Source: Sinanaerobacter sp. ZZT-01 (lineage in GTDB: Bacteria > Bacillota > Clostridia > Peptostreptococcales > Anaerovoracaceae). From it: a stretch of DNA of 64,000 nucleotides. Of the stretch, positions 1-8,260 are shown in pieces. The notes under the pieces are model-generated. The model did not search any database. It was not told where the DNA came from and was given only the letters and a program-made list of their open reading frames with translations. The position numbers and the translations under genes are program-made. How positions within the stretch are numbered: the stretch's first letter is position 1; each line of letters opens with the position of its first letter. Location: assembly GCF_035621135.1 (NCBI RefSeq), contig NZ_CP141728.1, forward strand, positions 2,852,001 through 2,916,000. Reading direction: 5' to 3'.

Positions 1-1178
1 ACGTATTGAGGGAAGGAGAAGAAGGACATCTCGTATTTGATTGTTCTCCATTTTACGCAGAAAGCGGAGGACAGGCCAGTGATAAGGGTAGTGCAGAAAG
101 TGCGGCATGTCATGCTGAGATCTTAGGCGTGAGCCGAGTTAAAAATGTTTTTTTACACAAGACACTGGTGAAAAGCGGAGAGATTTGTGTAGGAGAGACT
201 CTTGATGTATCCGTAGAAGTTGAGAATCGAAACAAGACTACATGTAATCATACGGCGACACATCTATTGCAAAAAGCATTGAAGAACACTTTAGGAGATC
301 ACATTCAGCAGAAAGGTTCCAGCGTCAGCGCAGAAGGGCTCCGCTTTGATTTTACTCATTTTGAAGCGATAACAAAAGAGACTCTTGAAAAAATTGAAGA
401 AGAAATCAATAAAAAAATCATTGAATTTATACCAGTTAAATGTGAAGAAATGCCAATTAAAGAAGCAGAAAAACTAGGTGCGATGGCGTTGTTTGGAGAA
501 AAATACGGTGAAAGAGTGCGTGTAGTCTCCGTAGGAGATTACAGTATTGAATTTTGTGGTGGAACACATGTCTCCAATTCCGGTCAAATCGGTGCCTTCA
601 AAATTCTTTCTGAGTCTGGTGTTGCTTCTGGTGTTCGTCGGATTGAAGCTATTACAGGAACTGGGCTTTATTCAAAATTAACGGAAGACGAAGGGTTAAT
701 CACTATTGCTTCTGAAAAATTGAAAGCAAATCCTTCTAATTTAATCTCTCGTATCCAAACTTTAAACGAAGAGCTTAAGACATATAAAAAAGAACTCGAG
801 CAAATAAAAATGCAGGCGATGGGTTCCGAGCTGGAAGATATGATAGCAAATGCAAAAATAGTGAATGGAATTCGCTTGATTACCAAACGATTTGAAGATT
901 GTGATATCAATGATTTAAGAAAACTGTCAGATGAAATAAAGGATAAGGAAAAAGGAATCATTGTATTGTTTGCAACGGTAAATGGAAGCAAGGTAACCTT
1001 TATGGTTTCAGTTGCTGATGATCTATTGGACCGTGGCTATCATGCAGGAAATATTATAAAGAAAATTGCGGCAGCAGCTGGAGGCGGTGGCGGCGGTAAG
1101 GCAGACATGGCTCAAGCCGGAGCAAAAGATCCTTCCAAGATTGAGGAAGCCTTTTCTTTGGCAGAAACATTGTTATAG
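1..1178 (+). CDS. alaS: Alanine--tRNA ligase, C-terminal part (5' end outside window)
   Basis: This is the C-terminal part of alanyl-tRNA synthetase, which charges tRNA-Ala and clears mischarged Ser/Gly-tRNA. The reading frame is open from the window edge, so the catalytic core lies upstream; about 390 of the usual 870-880 residues are here. Visible are the end of the linker, the editing domain with the zinc-binding HTATH and CGGTH motifs, a coiled-coil stretch, and the C-terminal DHHA1 domain with a glycine run followed by KADMAQAGA. The TTG near base 6 is an internal Leu codon, not a start. The gene is followed by ireB and ruvX, a frequent Firmicutes order. Confidence 0.97.
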   Translation, partial: VLREGEEGHLVFDCSPFYAESGGQASDKGSAESAACHAEILGVSRVKNVFLHKTLVKSGEICVGETLDVSVEVENRNKTTCNHTATHLLQKALKNTLGDHIQQKGSSVSAEGLRFDFTHFEAITKETLEKIEEEINKKIIEFIPVKCEEMPIKEAEKLGAMALFGEKYGERVRVVSVGDYSIEFCGGTHVSNSGQIGAFKILSESGVASGVRRIEAITGTGLYSKLTEDEGLITIASEKLKANPSNLISRIQTLNEELKTYKKELEQIKMQAMGSELEDMIANAKIVNGIRLITKRFEDCDINDLRKLSDEIKDKEKGIIVLFATVNGSKVTFMVSVADDLLDRGYHAGNIIKKIAAAAGGGGGGKADMAQAGAKDPSKIEEAFSLAETLL

Positions 1179-1268
1179 AATATTACAACAATATTAAGAA
1201 TCGAAAAACACCTTGTTTCTGTTTTTTATTTTGCTTATAATGAACTCAATAGGAAAGAAGGTGAAAGA

Positions 1269-1517
1269 ATGGACAGGAATACCATACTGTTTAATAGCCC
1301 AGATAAAGGCGAACAACAAACAACCGAAGAAATCCTGAGAACGGTTTATAATGCGTTAGAAGAAAAAGGGTATAATGCAATCGATCAGATGGTAGGCTAC
1401 ATTCTATCGGGAGATCCTTCCTACATTACCGGTCACAACAATGCAAGAAATCGTATTCGGCATATTGAAAGAGATGATTTGGTTGAGGAATTGTTGAGAA
1501 ATTTTTTAAAAAAATAA
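1269..1517 (+). CDS. ireB: IreB-family regulatory phosphoprotein (UPF0297)
   Basis: Small soluble protein of 82 residues matching the IreB/YrzL (UPF0297) family throughout, including the N-terminal TILF segment, the central [17 protein letters not shown] block and the [10 protein letters not shown] stretch. In Enterococcus faecalis IreB is phosphorylated on threonine by the Ser/Thr kinase IreK and dampens cephalosporin resistance; whether it does so here is inference. A Shine-Dalgarno site (AAAGAAGGTG) precedes the ATG. It lies about 90 bases after alaS and is closed by a strong intrinsic terminator, so it is probably co-transcribed with alaS. Length is normal for the family. Confidence 0.93.
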   Translation: MDRNTILFNSPDKGEQQTTEEILRTVYNALEEKGYNAIDQMVGYILSGDPSYITGHNNARNRIRHIERDDLVEELLRNFLKK

Positions 1518-1525
1518 AAAGTTAA

Positions 1526-1552
1526 AGCGGACATTCTTGTCCGCTCCTTTTT
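1526..1552 (+). terminator. Intrinsic terminator after ireB
   Basis: Perfect 8-bp stem AGCGGACA/TGTCCGCT with a four-base loop, followed by CCTTTTT. It lies 9 bases after the ireB stop codon. Confidence 0.88.
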
Positions 1553-1555
1553 ATA

Positions 1556-1593
1556 ACATAGGAAATATCGTTATAGAATGCTATTTCCTATGT
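1556..1593 (+). repeat. Second perfect inverted repeat behind the ireB terminator
   Basis: A 12-base arm (ACATAGGAAATA, 1556-1567) is exactly complementary to 1582-1593, with a 14-base loop. Only TTT follows, so it is a weak terminator at best; it may act as a backup or stabilise the transcript 3' end. Confidence 0.6.
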
Positions 1594-1681
1594 TTCAAAA
1601 ATGCACCTTGACCTGACATTAAAATTACAAAATAAAGCAGTATTTAAGATTTGGTACTTTCATGTGTTTTCAAAAAAGCAT

Positions 1682-1710
1682 TTGAATTGATTGACTGTAC
1701 CTGATTATAG
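1682..1710 (+). promoter_or_regulatory. Candidate sigma-A promoter for ruvX
   Basis: TTGAAT (1682-1687), a 17-base spacer, then TTATAG (1705-1710). It lies downstream of the ireB terminator and upstream of ruvX. It was found by eye and matches the consensus only moderately. Confidence 0.35.
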
Positions 1711-1862
1711 AACTCAGCCAATTTGTGTAAATTGAAATTTTTATTTCATTCATTTACACTTTTTTTATCTAGTAGTGGAAATGAGGTGGAAGACTTTTAG
1801 AGGAGTGACAGGGCGGCTTTTTTAATCAAGATGAATGAAAAGAGGGGATGGAGGAAATAGTT

Positions 1863-2315
1863 TTGAAATGTATAGCACTGGATGTAGGAGACAAAACCAT
1901 TGGTGTTGCGGTAAGTGACAGCTTGCTTTTAACCGCACAGGGATTAATGACCATTGAACGAGTAGGCATTCGAAAGGATGCAGATAAGGTAATACAGCTG
2001 ATTAGAGAGCATGAATGCAGCACAGTAGTCATTGGATTGCCTAAAAATTTGAATGGAACAGACAGTGTGCAGACAGAAAAGGTATATACCTTTAAAACAA
2101 TGCTGGAAAATAAATTACGCAGTACGGGTATGTCGCATATTGAAATGGTATATGAAGATGAACGATTTACCACAGTCATTGCAGAAACAGTTTTAATTCA
2201 AGCCGATGTCAGTCGCAAGAAACGAAAAAAAGTAATTGATAAGCAGGCAGCGGTCATTATATTACAGAGTTATTTAGATCGCTGCAAAAATGAGAATAAA
2301 AATGAAACACTCTGA
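1863..2315 (+). CDS. ruvX: Putative pre-16S rRNA nuclease / Holliday junction resolvase-like RuvX (YqgF)
   Basis: YqgF/RuvX family protein with an RNase H-like fold, implicated in 16S rRNA 5'-end maturation and first described as a Holliday-junction resolvase homolog. Seen: the N-terminal ALDVGDKTIGVAVSD motif with the first catalytic Asp, the VIGLPKNLNGTD block with the conserved GLP, and the YEDERFTT motif. An upstream in-frame ATG at 1848 has its purine-rich stretch directly abutting it, whereas TTG 1863 lies 9 bases after GGAGG and gives the family's usual start (M-K-C-I-ALDVG), so TTG is chosen. The product is 150 residues. It follows alaS-ireB as in many Firmicutes. Confidence 0.9.
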   Translation: MKCIALDVGDKTIGVAVSDSLLLTAQGLMTIERVGIRKDADKVIQLIREHECSTVVIGLPKNLNGTDSVQTEKVYTFKTMLENKLRSTGMSHIEMVYEDERFTTVIAETVLIQADVSRKKRKKVIDKQAAVIILQSYLDRCKNENKNETL

Positions 2316-2386
2316 AGAAATAAAAAAACAGGTCTTTCAATAAATATAATTAAAAAATTTAATCAGACTGGGAGAATTAGAAGCAT

Positions 2387-3772
2387 ATGTATACCAAACA
2401 AAAAATAAAGAAATGTATAATAGGGGCGCTCTGTTTTTGCCTCTTGAGTATTTGCGTTCCTGTCTCTGTTTACGGAGCAGAAACGACGAATGACAGATTG
2501 AATTCAAAATTTAGAGCAGGAGCTTATTTTCATTATTCTTATAAAACAAATTTAGATGATATTCGTTTTGATAAGCTGGATTATATCGTCTATGCTTTTG
2601 TTGAACCCTATGCAGATGGAAGTTTTCGCCCTTTAGAGAATCCGGATCAGCTAAAAGATTTGATAGAAAGGGCACATACGCATGGAGTAAAGGTTTTTAT
2701 GGGGATCGGAGGCGGTTCTACTGCTATGGATTTCGATGTTATGGCTTCGGACAAGAATTCGATTATCCGTTTTATAAAATCAACTATGGGTCTTTTTGAA
2801 GATTATGATTTAGATGGAATCGATATTGATTGGGAAAGCCCATTAGTCGGAGAATCTGCAAAAAATTGTGAATCAGTTATGCAGCAGTTAAGTAAAGAAT
2901 TGAAAGCAAAAGGAAAGTATTTCACTGTAGCAGTTTCAGGTACCTATAAAGCAGATCAAGGTATCCCCAGTACAAATGGATTTACCGATGCATGTCTTGA
3001 TTGCTTTGACTGGATCCATGTAATGACCTATAGCTTGCAAAGAACAAATAGTCCTTTGTGGTTCCCGGACGTATCCCTTCAGTACTGGCACAATATAAGA
3101 GGAATTAGTACAGACCGTTTGGTAATAGGTGTACCTTTTTATGCATTACCAAGCTGGAAAACATATCGTGATTTAATTGCAGAAGATCCAGAATATGCAT
3201 ACATAGATCAAGTATTGGGAGCAGATGAAACACAAGAATCGAATTACAATGGCATCAATACCATTCGTGAAAAGACAAAATTGGGTTTGCAGAATGGCGG
3301 TGGTATGTTTAGTTGGGTTATTAATGTCGATGCTGCAGGAGAACAAAGTTTGACTGCATTGATTTATGATACGATTAAAGAAGCACAGGCTATGGGAGTA
3401 TCTAACTTTGTTAATAAGCCGACAGTTGTTTATAAGAACAGAGAGATCATGTATGATGCAAATTCCGGATATCCTTTTATTGATGCGGCAAACCGGACAA
3501 TGGTTCCATTTCGAAAAAGTGCAGAAGCCGTCGGAATGACGGTAAGTTACGATGCAGTAAACCAGGTAGCCAAAGCGACTGGAAACGGTAAAACAATCCA
3601 AATTCCAATTGGACAACCAAGCATTACCGTAAATGGACAAACGATTGCATTGGATACACAAGCCGTGATTTACAATAACCGAACTTATATTCCAATGCGT
3701 GCTTTCTTTGAAAATGCCGGATGTACGATCAAACAATGGCACAATAATACACGTACAGCATACGTAGAATAA
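2387..3772 (+). CDS. Secreted glycoside hydrolase family 18 protein with C-terminal copper-amine-oxidase-like domain
   Basis: The 461-residue product has an N-terminal signal peptide (basic start, hydrophobic residues about 10-28, cleavage likely near VYGA). A GH18 TIM-barrel spans roughly residues 42-330 and contains the catalytic DxxDxDxE motif as DGIDIDWE, residues 143-150, with Glu150 as proton donor. The C-terminal 115 residues (VVYKNREIMYD... through VPFRKSAEAVG... and IPMRAFFENAGC) match the copper-amine-oxidase N-terminal-like domain common on clostridial surface proteins. It probably hydrolyses beta-1,4-GlcNAc polymers such as chitin or peptidoglycan outside the cell; the substrate cannot be read from sequence. 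It is a single gene, between ruvX and the thiamine operon. Confidence 0.88.
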   Translation: MYTKQKIKKCIIGALCFCLLSICVPVSVYGAETTNDRLNSKFRAGAYFHYSYKTNLDDIRFDKLDYIVYAFVEPYADGSFRPLENPDQLKDLIERAHTHGVKVFMGIGGGSTAMDFDVMASDKNSIIRFIKSTMGLFEDYDLDGIDIDWESPLVGESAKNCESVMQQLSKELKAKGKYFTVAVSGTYKADQGIPSTNGFTDACLDCFDWIHVMTYSLQRTNSPLWFPDVSLQYWHNIRGISTDRLVIGVPFYALPSWKTYRDLIAEDPEYAYIDQVLGADETQESNYNGINTIREKTKLGLQNGGGMFSWVINVDAAGEQSLTALIYDTIKEAQAMGVSNFVNKPTVVYKNREIMYDANSGYPFIDAANRTMVPFRKSAEAVGMTVSYDAVNQVAKATGNGKTIQIPIGQPSITVNGQTIALDTQAVIYNNRTYIPMRAFFENAGCTIKQWHNNTRTAYVE

Positions 3773-3785
3773 TGCGAATTGTAAT

Positions 3786-3814
3786 TTGACAAGTATAATA
3801 ATCTATGATACATT
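3786..3814 (+). promoter_or_regulatory. Sigma-A promoter of the thiamine operon
   Basis: TTGACA (3786-3791), a 17-base spacer, then TACATT (3809-3814). The predicted transcript start, near 3821, coincides with the beginning of the TPP aptamer, which supports the assignment. Confidence 0.75.
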
Positions 3815-3822
3815 GAAAAAAA

Positions 3823-3904
3823 AGGGAGCTTGTGAAGCAGGCTGAGAGGAAGTAATCGAACTTCGACCTATATTACCTGATTTGGATAATGCCAACGTAG
3901 GGAA
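3823..3904 (+). ncRNA. TPP riboswitch (THI element)
   Basis: The hallmark conserved segments of the thiamine pyrophosphate aptamer are present in order: GGGAGC at the P1/P2 side, GCTGAGAGG (3841-3849), then ACCTGATTTGGATAATGCCA and CGTAGGGA. It lies between a good promoter and an intrinsic terminator ahead of thiM. TPP binding should favour termination and shut down the thiM-thiE-HAD-thiD-thiC operon. Confidence 0.96.
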
Positions 3905-3932
3905 AATAAACACAGAAGTAAATTTTATTTTT

Positions 3933-3967
3933 GAGTTCATATTCCTATGAGTATGAACTCTTTTTAT
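3933..3967 (+). terminator. Riboswitch-controlled intrinsic terminator
   Basis: A 9-bp perfect stem, GAGTTCATA/TATGAACTC (3933-3960), is followed by a run of T (3961-3967). It sits between the TPP aptamer and the thiM ribosome-binding site, so it is the likely expression platform. Confidence 0.88.
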
Positions 3968-3984
3968 TTGCGGGGAGGTCAGAT

Positions 3985-4809
3985 ATGGATCAAAGAGTCA
4001 TTGAGACAGTTCGAGAAAGAAAACCGTTGATACACTGTATCACCAATTATGTAACAGTAGTGGATGTTGCAAACATGCTATTATCATGCGGCGGTGCACC
4101 GATTATGGCCGATGATATCCGGGAAGCAGAAGAAATTACAAGTATCTGTGGCGGGCTGAATATAAATATAGGAACATTAAACGAAAGAACCGTCCAGTCA
4201 ATGTTTGCCGCAGGAAAGAAAGCAAACGAATTGAATCATTTCACCATTCTCGATCCGGTTGGGGCGGGAGCCTCTTCGCTACGTACCAGAACAACATTTC
4301 GACTTTTGGATGAAGTGAAGTTTTCCGTAATACGAGGAAATATCTCAGAGATAAAAACAATAGCAAACGGAAGAGGGACGACACAGGGTGTTGATGCAGA
4401 TATCAAAGATGCAATTACAGAAGATAATCTTTTTGCAGCAGTTGATTTTGTTAAGAAATTGAGTAAAAAAACAGATTCGATTATTGCAGTAACCGGAGCA
4501 ATTGATTTGGTATCTGATCAAGATACCACTTATGTCATCCGAAACGGGCATCCAATGATGTCTCATATTACAGGAAGTGGCTGTATGCTAACGGCTGTGA
4601 TTGCTGCCTATGGTACGGCAAATCCAAACTGCCTCCTAGAAGCAACGGCAGCTGCAGTCTGTGCAGTTGGGCTTTCCGGAGAAATTGCCCGGGAAAAGAT
4701 TCGGGAAATACATGGAGGAAACGGTTCATTTAAAGCATTTTTCATGGATGTAATGAGTCAGATGAACGATGAAAAATTGAAGGAAGGTGCTTTATTTGAA
4801 ATTCGATAA
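3985..4809 (+). CDS. thiM: Hydroxyethylthiazole kinase
   Basis: ThiM phosphorylates 4-methyl-5-(2-hydroxyethyl)thiazole, the salvage route to the thiazole half of thiamine. Seen in the 274-residue product: the N-terminal LIHCITNYVTVVDVAN segment, the GGAPIMADD substrate loop, the ILDPVGAGAS block and the C-terminal GSGCMLTAVIAAY nucleotide/catalytic motif. ATG 3985 is the start, preceded by GGGGAGG; the open frame reaches back to 3931 but that part overlaps the riboswitch terminator. It is the first gene of the thi operon and overlaps thiE by 14 bases. No thiG, thiH, thiF or thiS is present here, which suggests reliance on thiazole salvage unless they lie elsewhere. Confidence 0.95.
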   Translation: MDQRVIETVRERKPLIHCITNYVTVVDVANMLLSCGGAPIMADDIREAEEITSICGGLNINIGTLNERTVQSMFAAGKKANELNHFTILDPVGAGASSLRTRTTFRLLDEVKFSVIRGNISEIKTIANGRGTTQGVDADIKDAITEDNLFAAVDFVKKLSKKTDSIIAVTGAIDLVSDQDTTYVIRNGHPMMSHITGSGCMLTAVIAAYGTANPNCLLEATAAAVCAVGLSGEIAREKIREIHGGNGSFKAFFMDVMSQMNDEKLKEGALFEIR

Positions 4810-5440
4810 AAAAAACATCTTACTATATGCGGTTACGGATCGTTTTTGGATTGGAAAGCAGACTTTCTGGGAGCAAGTAGAAGAAGCACTGAAAGCAGGA
4901 GTAACCTTTTTGCAGCTTCGTGAAAAGGAAATGGAAGAGTGTGAATTTTTAAAAGAAGCAAAGCAAATAAAAGTGCTGGCTCGAAAATACAATGTGCCGT
5001 TTGTCATTAATGATAATGTTAAAATTGCACTGGAAAGTGATGCGGATGGTGTTCATGTCGGACAGAGTGATATGAGAGCTTGTGAAGTAAGAGCCCTGAT
5101 TGGAGCTGAGAAAATACTAGGAGTTTCCGTACAAACTGTTATGCAGGCGAAAATTGCAGAAAGGGAAGGAGCAGACTATCTGGGTGTTGGTGCGATGTTT
5201 AATACATCTACCAAAACAGATGCTGCAGAGGTTTCCTACCGGACGTTGAAAGAAATTTGTGCTACGGTATCGATCCCGGTCGTAGCAATTGGGGGGATTT
5301 CTGCTAATAATGTAGCGCTGCTTTCAGGGAGTGGCATTGCGGGAATTGCAGTGGTATCTTCCTTATTTGGGGGTAACTCGATTTATGAAGCAGGAAAGAA
5401 GTTAAAGAAAGAAATTGAGGCAGTTGTTTATTATGAATAG
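4796..5440 (+). CDS. thiE: Thiamine-phosphate synthase
   Basis: ThiE couples HMP-pyrophosphate with thiazole phosphate to give thiamine monophosphate. Seen in 214 residues: LLYAVTD at the N-terminus, LQLREKE (first strand of the TIM barrel with phosphate/pyrophosphate contacts), VPFVINDNVKIAL, ADGVHVGQSDM with the Mg-binding Asp, and VVAIGGIS near the C-terminus. TTG 4796 is preferred as start because AAGGAAGG lies about 8 bases upstream and the protein then begins M-K-F-D; GTG 4787 lies inside that Shine-Dalgarno site. It overlaps thiM by 14 bases and the HAD gene by 8, implying translational coupling. Confidence 0.94.
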   Translation: MKFDKKNILLYAVTDRFWIGKQTFWEQVEEALKAGVTFLQLREKEMEECEFLKEAKQIKVLARKYNVPFVINDNVKIALESDADGVHVGQSDMRACEVRALIGAEKILGVSVQTVMQAKIAEREGADYLGVGAMFNTSTKTDAAEVSYRTLKEICATVSIPVVAIGGISANNVALLSGSGIAGIAVVSSLFGGNSIYEAGKKLKKEIEAVVYYE

Positions 5441-6083
5441 TCTGATTAATATAAAAGGTGTCATTTTTGATATGGATGGGACTCTTTTAGATTCCATGCC
5501 CGTTTGGAATCAGGTAGCTGCATCTTATTTAAGAAAAAAAGGATATCAGCCTGAACCGAACCTCTGGGAGCAACTAAAGTTTTTAAGCCTTACACAAGGG
5601 GTTGCATTCATCAAAAAGCAATATGGACTGATAGAGACGAACGAAGAAATTGAAAAGGAAATCAATCTCATCATTGAAGACAGTTATTTTAATGAAATTC
5701 CAATGAAGCCAGGAGTGAAAGCCTATTTGCAATTACTAAGAAGCCATGATATTCCAATGTGCGTTGCGACTGCAACGGATAAATATCTGGCGGAGGCTTG
5801 CTTAAAACGCCTCAATATCCAACACTATTTTAAAACTATTGTGACGTGTCAGGAAGTCGGATGTGGTAAGGATACACCCGCTATTTTTGAAAAAGCATTA
5901 GACTCTCTTGGTACAGTAAAAGGAGAGACCTATGTCTTTGAAGATGCACTGCATGCAGCGATTACAGCTAAACATGCCGGGTTTCGAGTGATTGGCATAT
6001 ATGATGCAAGCGCAGAAGGAGATTGGGAAGCGCTGAGAAAAATTGCAGATAAAAGTATTTTTTCAATGGAGGAATTACTATGA
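5433..6083 (+). CDS. HAD-superfamily phosphatase in the thiamine operon
   Basis: Haloacid-dehalogenase-like hydrolase of 216 residues, beta-phosphoglucomutase-like subgroup. Seen: motif I IFDMDGTLLDSM (nucleophile and acid/base Asp), a helical cap following it, motif II near CVATATDKYL, the motif III lysine in GCGKDTP, and motif IV VFEDALHA. It overlaps thiE (8 bases) and thiD (4 bases), so it belongs to the thi transcript. From context it may dephosphorylate a thiamine-related phosphate, for example thiamine monophosphate or a pyrimidine intermediate; this is inference, and a general sugar-phosphate phosphatase cannot be excluded. The start is ATG 5433 with an ATTGAGG Shine-Dalgarno; upstream TTG codons are possible. 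Confidence 0.85.
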   Translation: MNSLINIKGVIFDMDGTLLDSMPVWNQVAASYLRKKGYQPEPNLWEQLKFLSLTQGVAFIKKQYGLIETNEEIEKEINLIIEDSYFNEIPMKPGVKAYLQLLRSHDIPMCVATATDKYLAEACLKRLNIQHYFKTIVTCQEVGCGKDTPAIFEKALDSLGTVKGETYVFEDALHAAITAKHAGFRVIGIYDASAEGDWEALRKIADKSIFSMEELL

Positions 6084-6865
6084 ATGTTGCTTTGACAATT
6101 GCGGGTTCTGATTGTAGCGGAGGAGCAGGAATACAGGCAGACTTGAAAACGATGACTGCACATTGCGTTTATGCAATGAGTGCCATTACTGCTTTGACTG
6201 CTCAAAATACAATGGGAGTACAGGCTATTTTTGAATGTGAGCCTGTATTTTTAGAAAAACAATTGGATTCTATTTTTACAGATATTTATCCCGATGCAAC
6301 AAAAATCGGTATGGTCGGAAATATAGCTCTGATGACTGTTATTGCAGACAAACTAAAGCAGTATCGAGTAAGAAATGTTGTTTTGGATCCGGTTATGGTA
6401 TCTACCAGCGGAAGCAAGTTGCTAACGGATCATGCTGTGAGTTCCATATTAAATTTACTGGCCCCTTTGGCAGACCTTCTGACACCCAATATTAGTGAAG
6501 CAGAAATATTGAGCGGAATTTCCATTAAAGATGCGGAATCTATGGAAAAATCCGCAAAGCTTATCTCAGAAAAATGTAATGCGGCTGTGTTGGTAAAAGG
6601 CGGACATAGCGAGAAAAATGCAGATGATGTCTTATATGCAAATGGAAAAATACAGTGGTTCAAAGGAGTTAGATTAAAAAATGAAAACACACACGGAAGC
6701 GGCTGCACGCTTAGTTCTGCCATTGCCTGCGGTCTTGCAAAAGGATTTTCTTTAGAAGTGAGTGTGAGAAATGCAAAGGAATATGTATCAGGAGCAATCC
6801 GGTCAAATCTAAATTTGGGAGAGGGGAATGGTCCAATAAACCATTGCTTTCAGATAGGAGGATGA
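6080..6865 (+). CDS. thiD: Bifunctional hydroxymethylpyrimidine kinase/phosphomethylpyrimidine kinase
   Basis: ThiD phosphorylates HMP and then HMP-P to give HMP-PP for ThiE. The 261-residue ribokinase-fold protein shows the N-terminal [19 protein letters not shown] motif, [11 protein letters not shown], the [11 protein letters not shown] block, [19 protein letters not shown] and the C-terminal [19 protein letters not shown] anion-hole/catalytic motif. Its ATG overlaps the HAD stop codon by four bases (ATGA), and thiC begins one base after its stop, so expression is tightly coupled within the riboswitch-controlled operon. Confidence 0.96.
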   Translation: MNVALTIAGSDCSGGAGIQADLKTMTAHCVYAMSAITALTAQNTMGVQAIFECEPVFLEKQLDSIFTDIYPDATKIGMVGNIALMTVIADKLKQYRVRNVVLDPVMVSTSGSKLLTDHAVSSILNLLAPLADLLTPNISEAEILSGISIKDAESMEKSAKLISEKCNAAVLVKGGHSEKNADDVLYANGKIQWFKGVRLKNENTHGSGCTLSSAIACGLAKGFSLEVSVRNAKEYVSGAIRSNLNLGEGNGPINHCFQIGG

Positions 6866-6866
6866 A

Positions 6867-8171
6867 ATGAGAAATTATACAACACAGATGGAAGCCGCAC
6901 GTAAAGGCATTATTACAGAACAATTAAAAAAAGTAGCAGAAAAAGAGCGGATGGATGTAGCGGAATTGCTGCCGCTTGTTGCGTCTGGAAAAGTTGTAAT
7001 ATGTGCAAATAAAAATCATACATGCCTTGAGCCTGAGGGAATCGGTTCTATGCTTCGAACAAAGATCAATGTAAATTTAGGCGTATCACGTGACTGCAAG
7101 GACTATGATGTGGAGATGAAAAAAGTATTAGAATCCATTCGATTAGGAGCCCATGCAATCATGGATCTTTCATCTCACGGAGACACAATTCCGTTTAGGA
7201 GAAAGCTTGTATCCGAATGCCCTGCCATGATAGGAACAGTTCCGATTTATGATTCTGTGATTCATTTTCAGAGAGACTTGGCCGCTTTAACAGCTAAAGA
7301 TTTTTTAGATGTGATACGGCTTCATGCAGAAGATGGAGTGGATTTTGTAACTTTACATTGTGGCATTACACGGAAAACCATCGATCAAATTCGAACACAT
7401 AAAAGAAAGATGAACATTGTGTCTCGTGGTGGTTCTTTAGTCTTTGCTTGGATGTGTATGACCGGAAATGAAAATCCATTCTATGAATTCTACGATGAAA
7501 TTTTAAAAATATGTAAAGAATATGACGTTACAATCTCTCTTGGCGATGCCTGCCGTCCGGGGTGTCTGGCCGACGGATCTGATGTCTGCCAGATTGAAGA
7601 ACTGGTGCGTTTAGGGGAATTGACAAAGCGAGCATGGGAACAAAATGTACAAGTGATGGTTGAAGGGCCGGGACACCTTCCTATGGATCAGATTGAAGCG
7701 AACATGAAAATTCAGCAGACGCTGTGTATGGGAGCTCCATTTTATGTATTAGGTCCGATTGTAACGGATATTGCACCAGGCTATGATCACATAACCGCAG
7801 CAATCGGTGGAGCTATTGCTGCTGCCTCTGGTGCTGCATTTTTATGTTACGTAACACCAGCTGAACATCTTGCACTGCCCAATGTTGAAGATGTAAAACA
7901 AGGTATCATTGCATCAAAAATAGCAGCGCATGCAGCCGATATCGCAAAAGGAGTACGGGGAGCAAGAGAAGAGGATGATCGAATGGCAGACGCAAGGCGT
8001 ACTTTGGACTGGGATGCGCAATGGACCCGCGCAATTGATCCTGAAACAGCAAAAATGATACGTGAGGAAAGAAAACCAGAGCATGAAGATACCTGCTCGA
8101 TGTGTGGGAAATTCTGTGCGGTACGGAGTATGAACAAGGCACTTTCTGGTGAATATATAGACATTTTATAG
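6867..8171 (+). CDS. thiC: Phosphomethylpyrimidine synthase (ThiC), radical SAM
   Basis: ThiC rearranges aminoimidazole ribotide into HMP-phosphate with a [4Fe-4S] cluster and S-adenosylmethionine. The 434-residue product, the usual bacterial length, has [32 protein letters not shown], the substrate/metal motif [29 protein letters not shown], and the C-terminal cluster motif CSMCGKFC (C-x2-C-x4-C). ATG 6867 is preceded by AGGAGG inside the end of thiD. It is the last gene of the operon and a strong terminator follows. Because ThiC supplies only the pyrimidine half, it complements ThiM salvage of the thiazole. Confidence 0.97.
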   Translation: MRNYTTQMEAARKGIITEQLKKVAEKERMDVAELLPLVASGKVVICANKNHTCLEPEGIGSMLRTKINVNLGVSRDCKDYDVEMKKVLESIRLGAHAIMDLSSHGDTIPFRRKLVSECPAMIGTVPIYDSVIHFQRDLAALTAKDFLDVIRLHAEDGVDFVTLHCGITRKTIDQIRTHKRKMNIVSRGGSLVFAWMCMTGNENPFYEFYDEILKICKEYDVTISLGDACRPGCLADGSDVCQIEELVRLGELTKRAWEQNVQVMVEGPGHLPMDQIEANMKIQQTLCMGAPFYVLGPIVTDIAPGYDHITAAIGGAIAAASGAAFLCYVTPAEHLALPNVEDVKQGIIASKIAAHAADIAKGVRGAREEDDRMADARRTLDWDAQWTRAIDPETAKMIREERKPEHEDTCSMCGKFCAVRSMNKALSGEYIDIL

Positions 8172-8179
8172 TAAAGAGG

Positions 8180-8229
8180 TTGCTCCATTCAAAGAATACT
8201 TTTATTTCTAGAATGGAGCAATTGATTTT
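8180..8229 (+). terminator. Terminator of the thiamine operon
   Basis: An 11-bp perfect stem, TTGCTCCATTC/GAATGGAGCAA (8180-8190 and 8211-8221), has a 20-base loop and is followed by TTGATTTT. It ends the thi transcript nine bases after thiC and also separates it from the convergent gene. Confidence 0.75.
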
Positions 8230-8260
8230 ATAGCAAATTGTTTAATTTATAAAAGTGAGA

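Larger units (their letters stand above)
1518..1862. other. Intergenic region between ireB and ruvX
   Basis: About 345 bases without a gene. It holds an intrinsic terminator and a second perfect hairpin immediately after ireB, and a candidate sigma-A promoter for ruvX near 1682-1710. No conserved RNA element was recognised in the rest. Confidence 0.6.
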
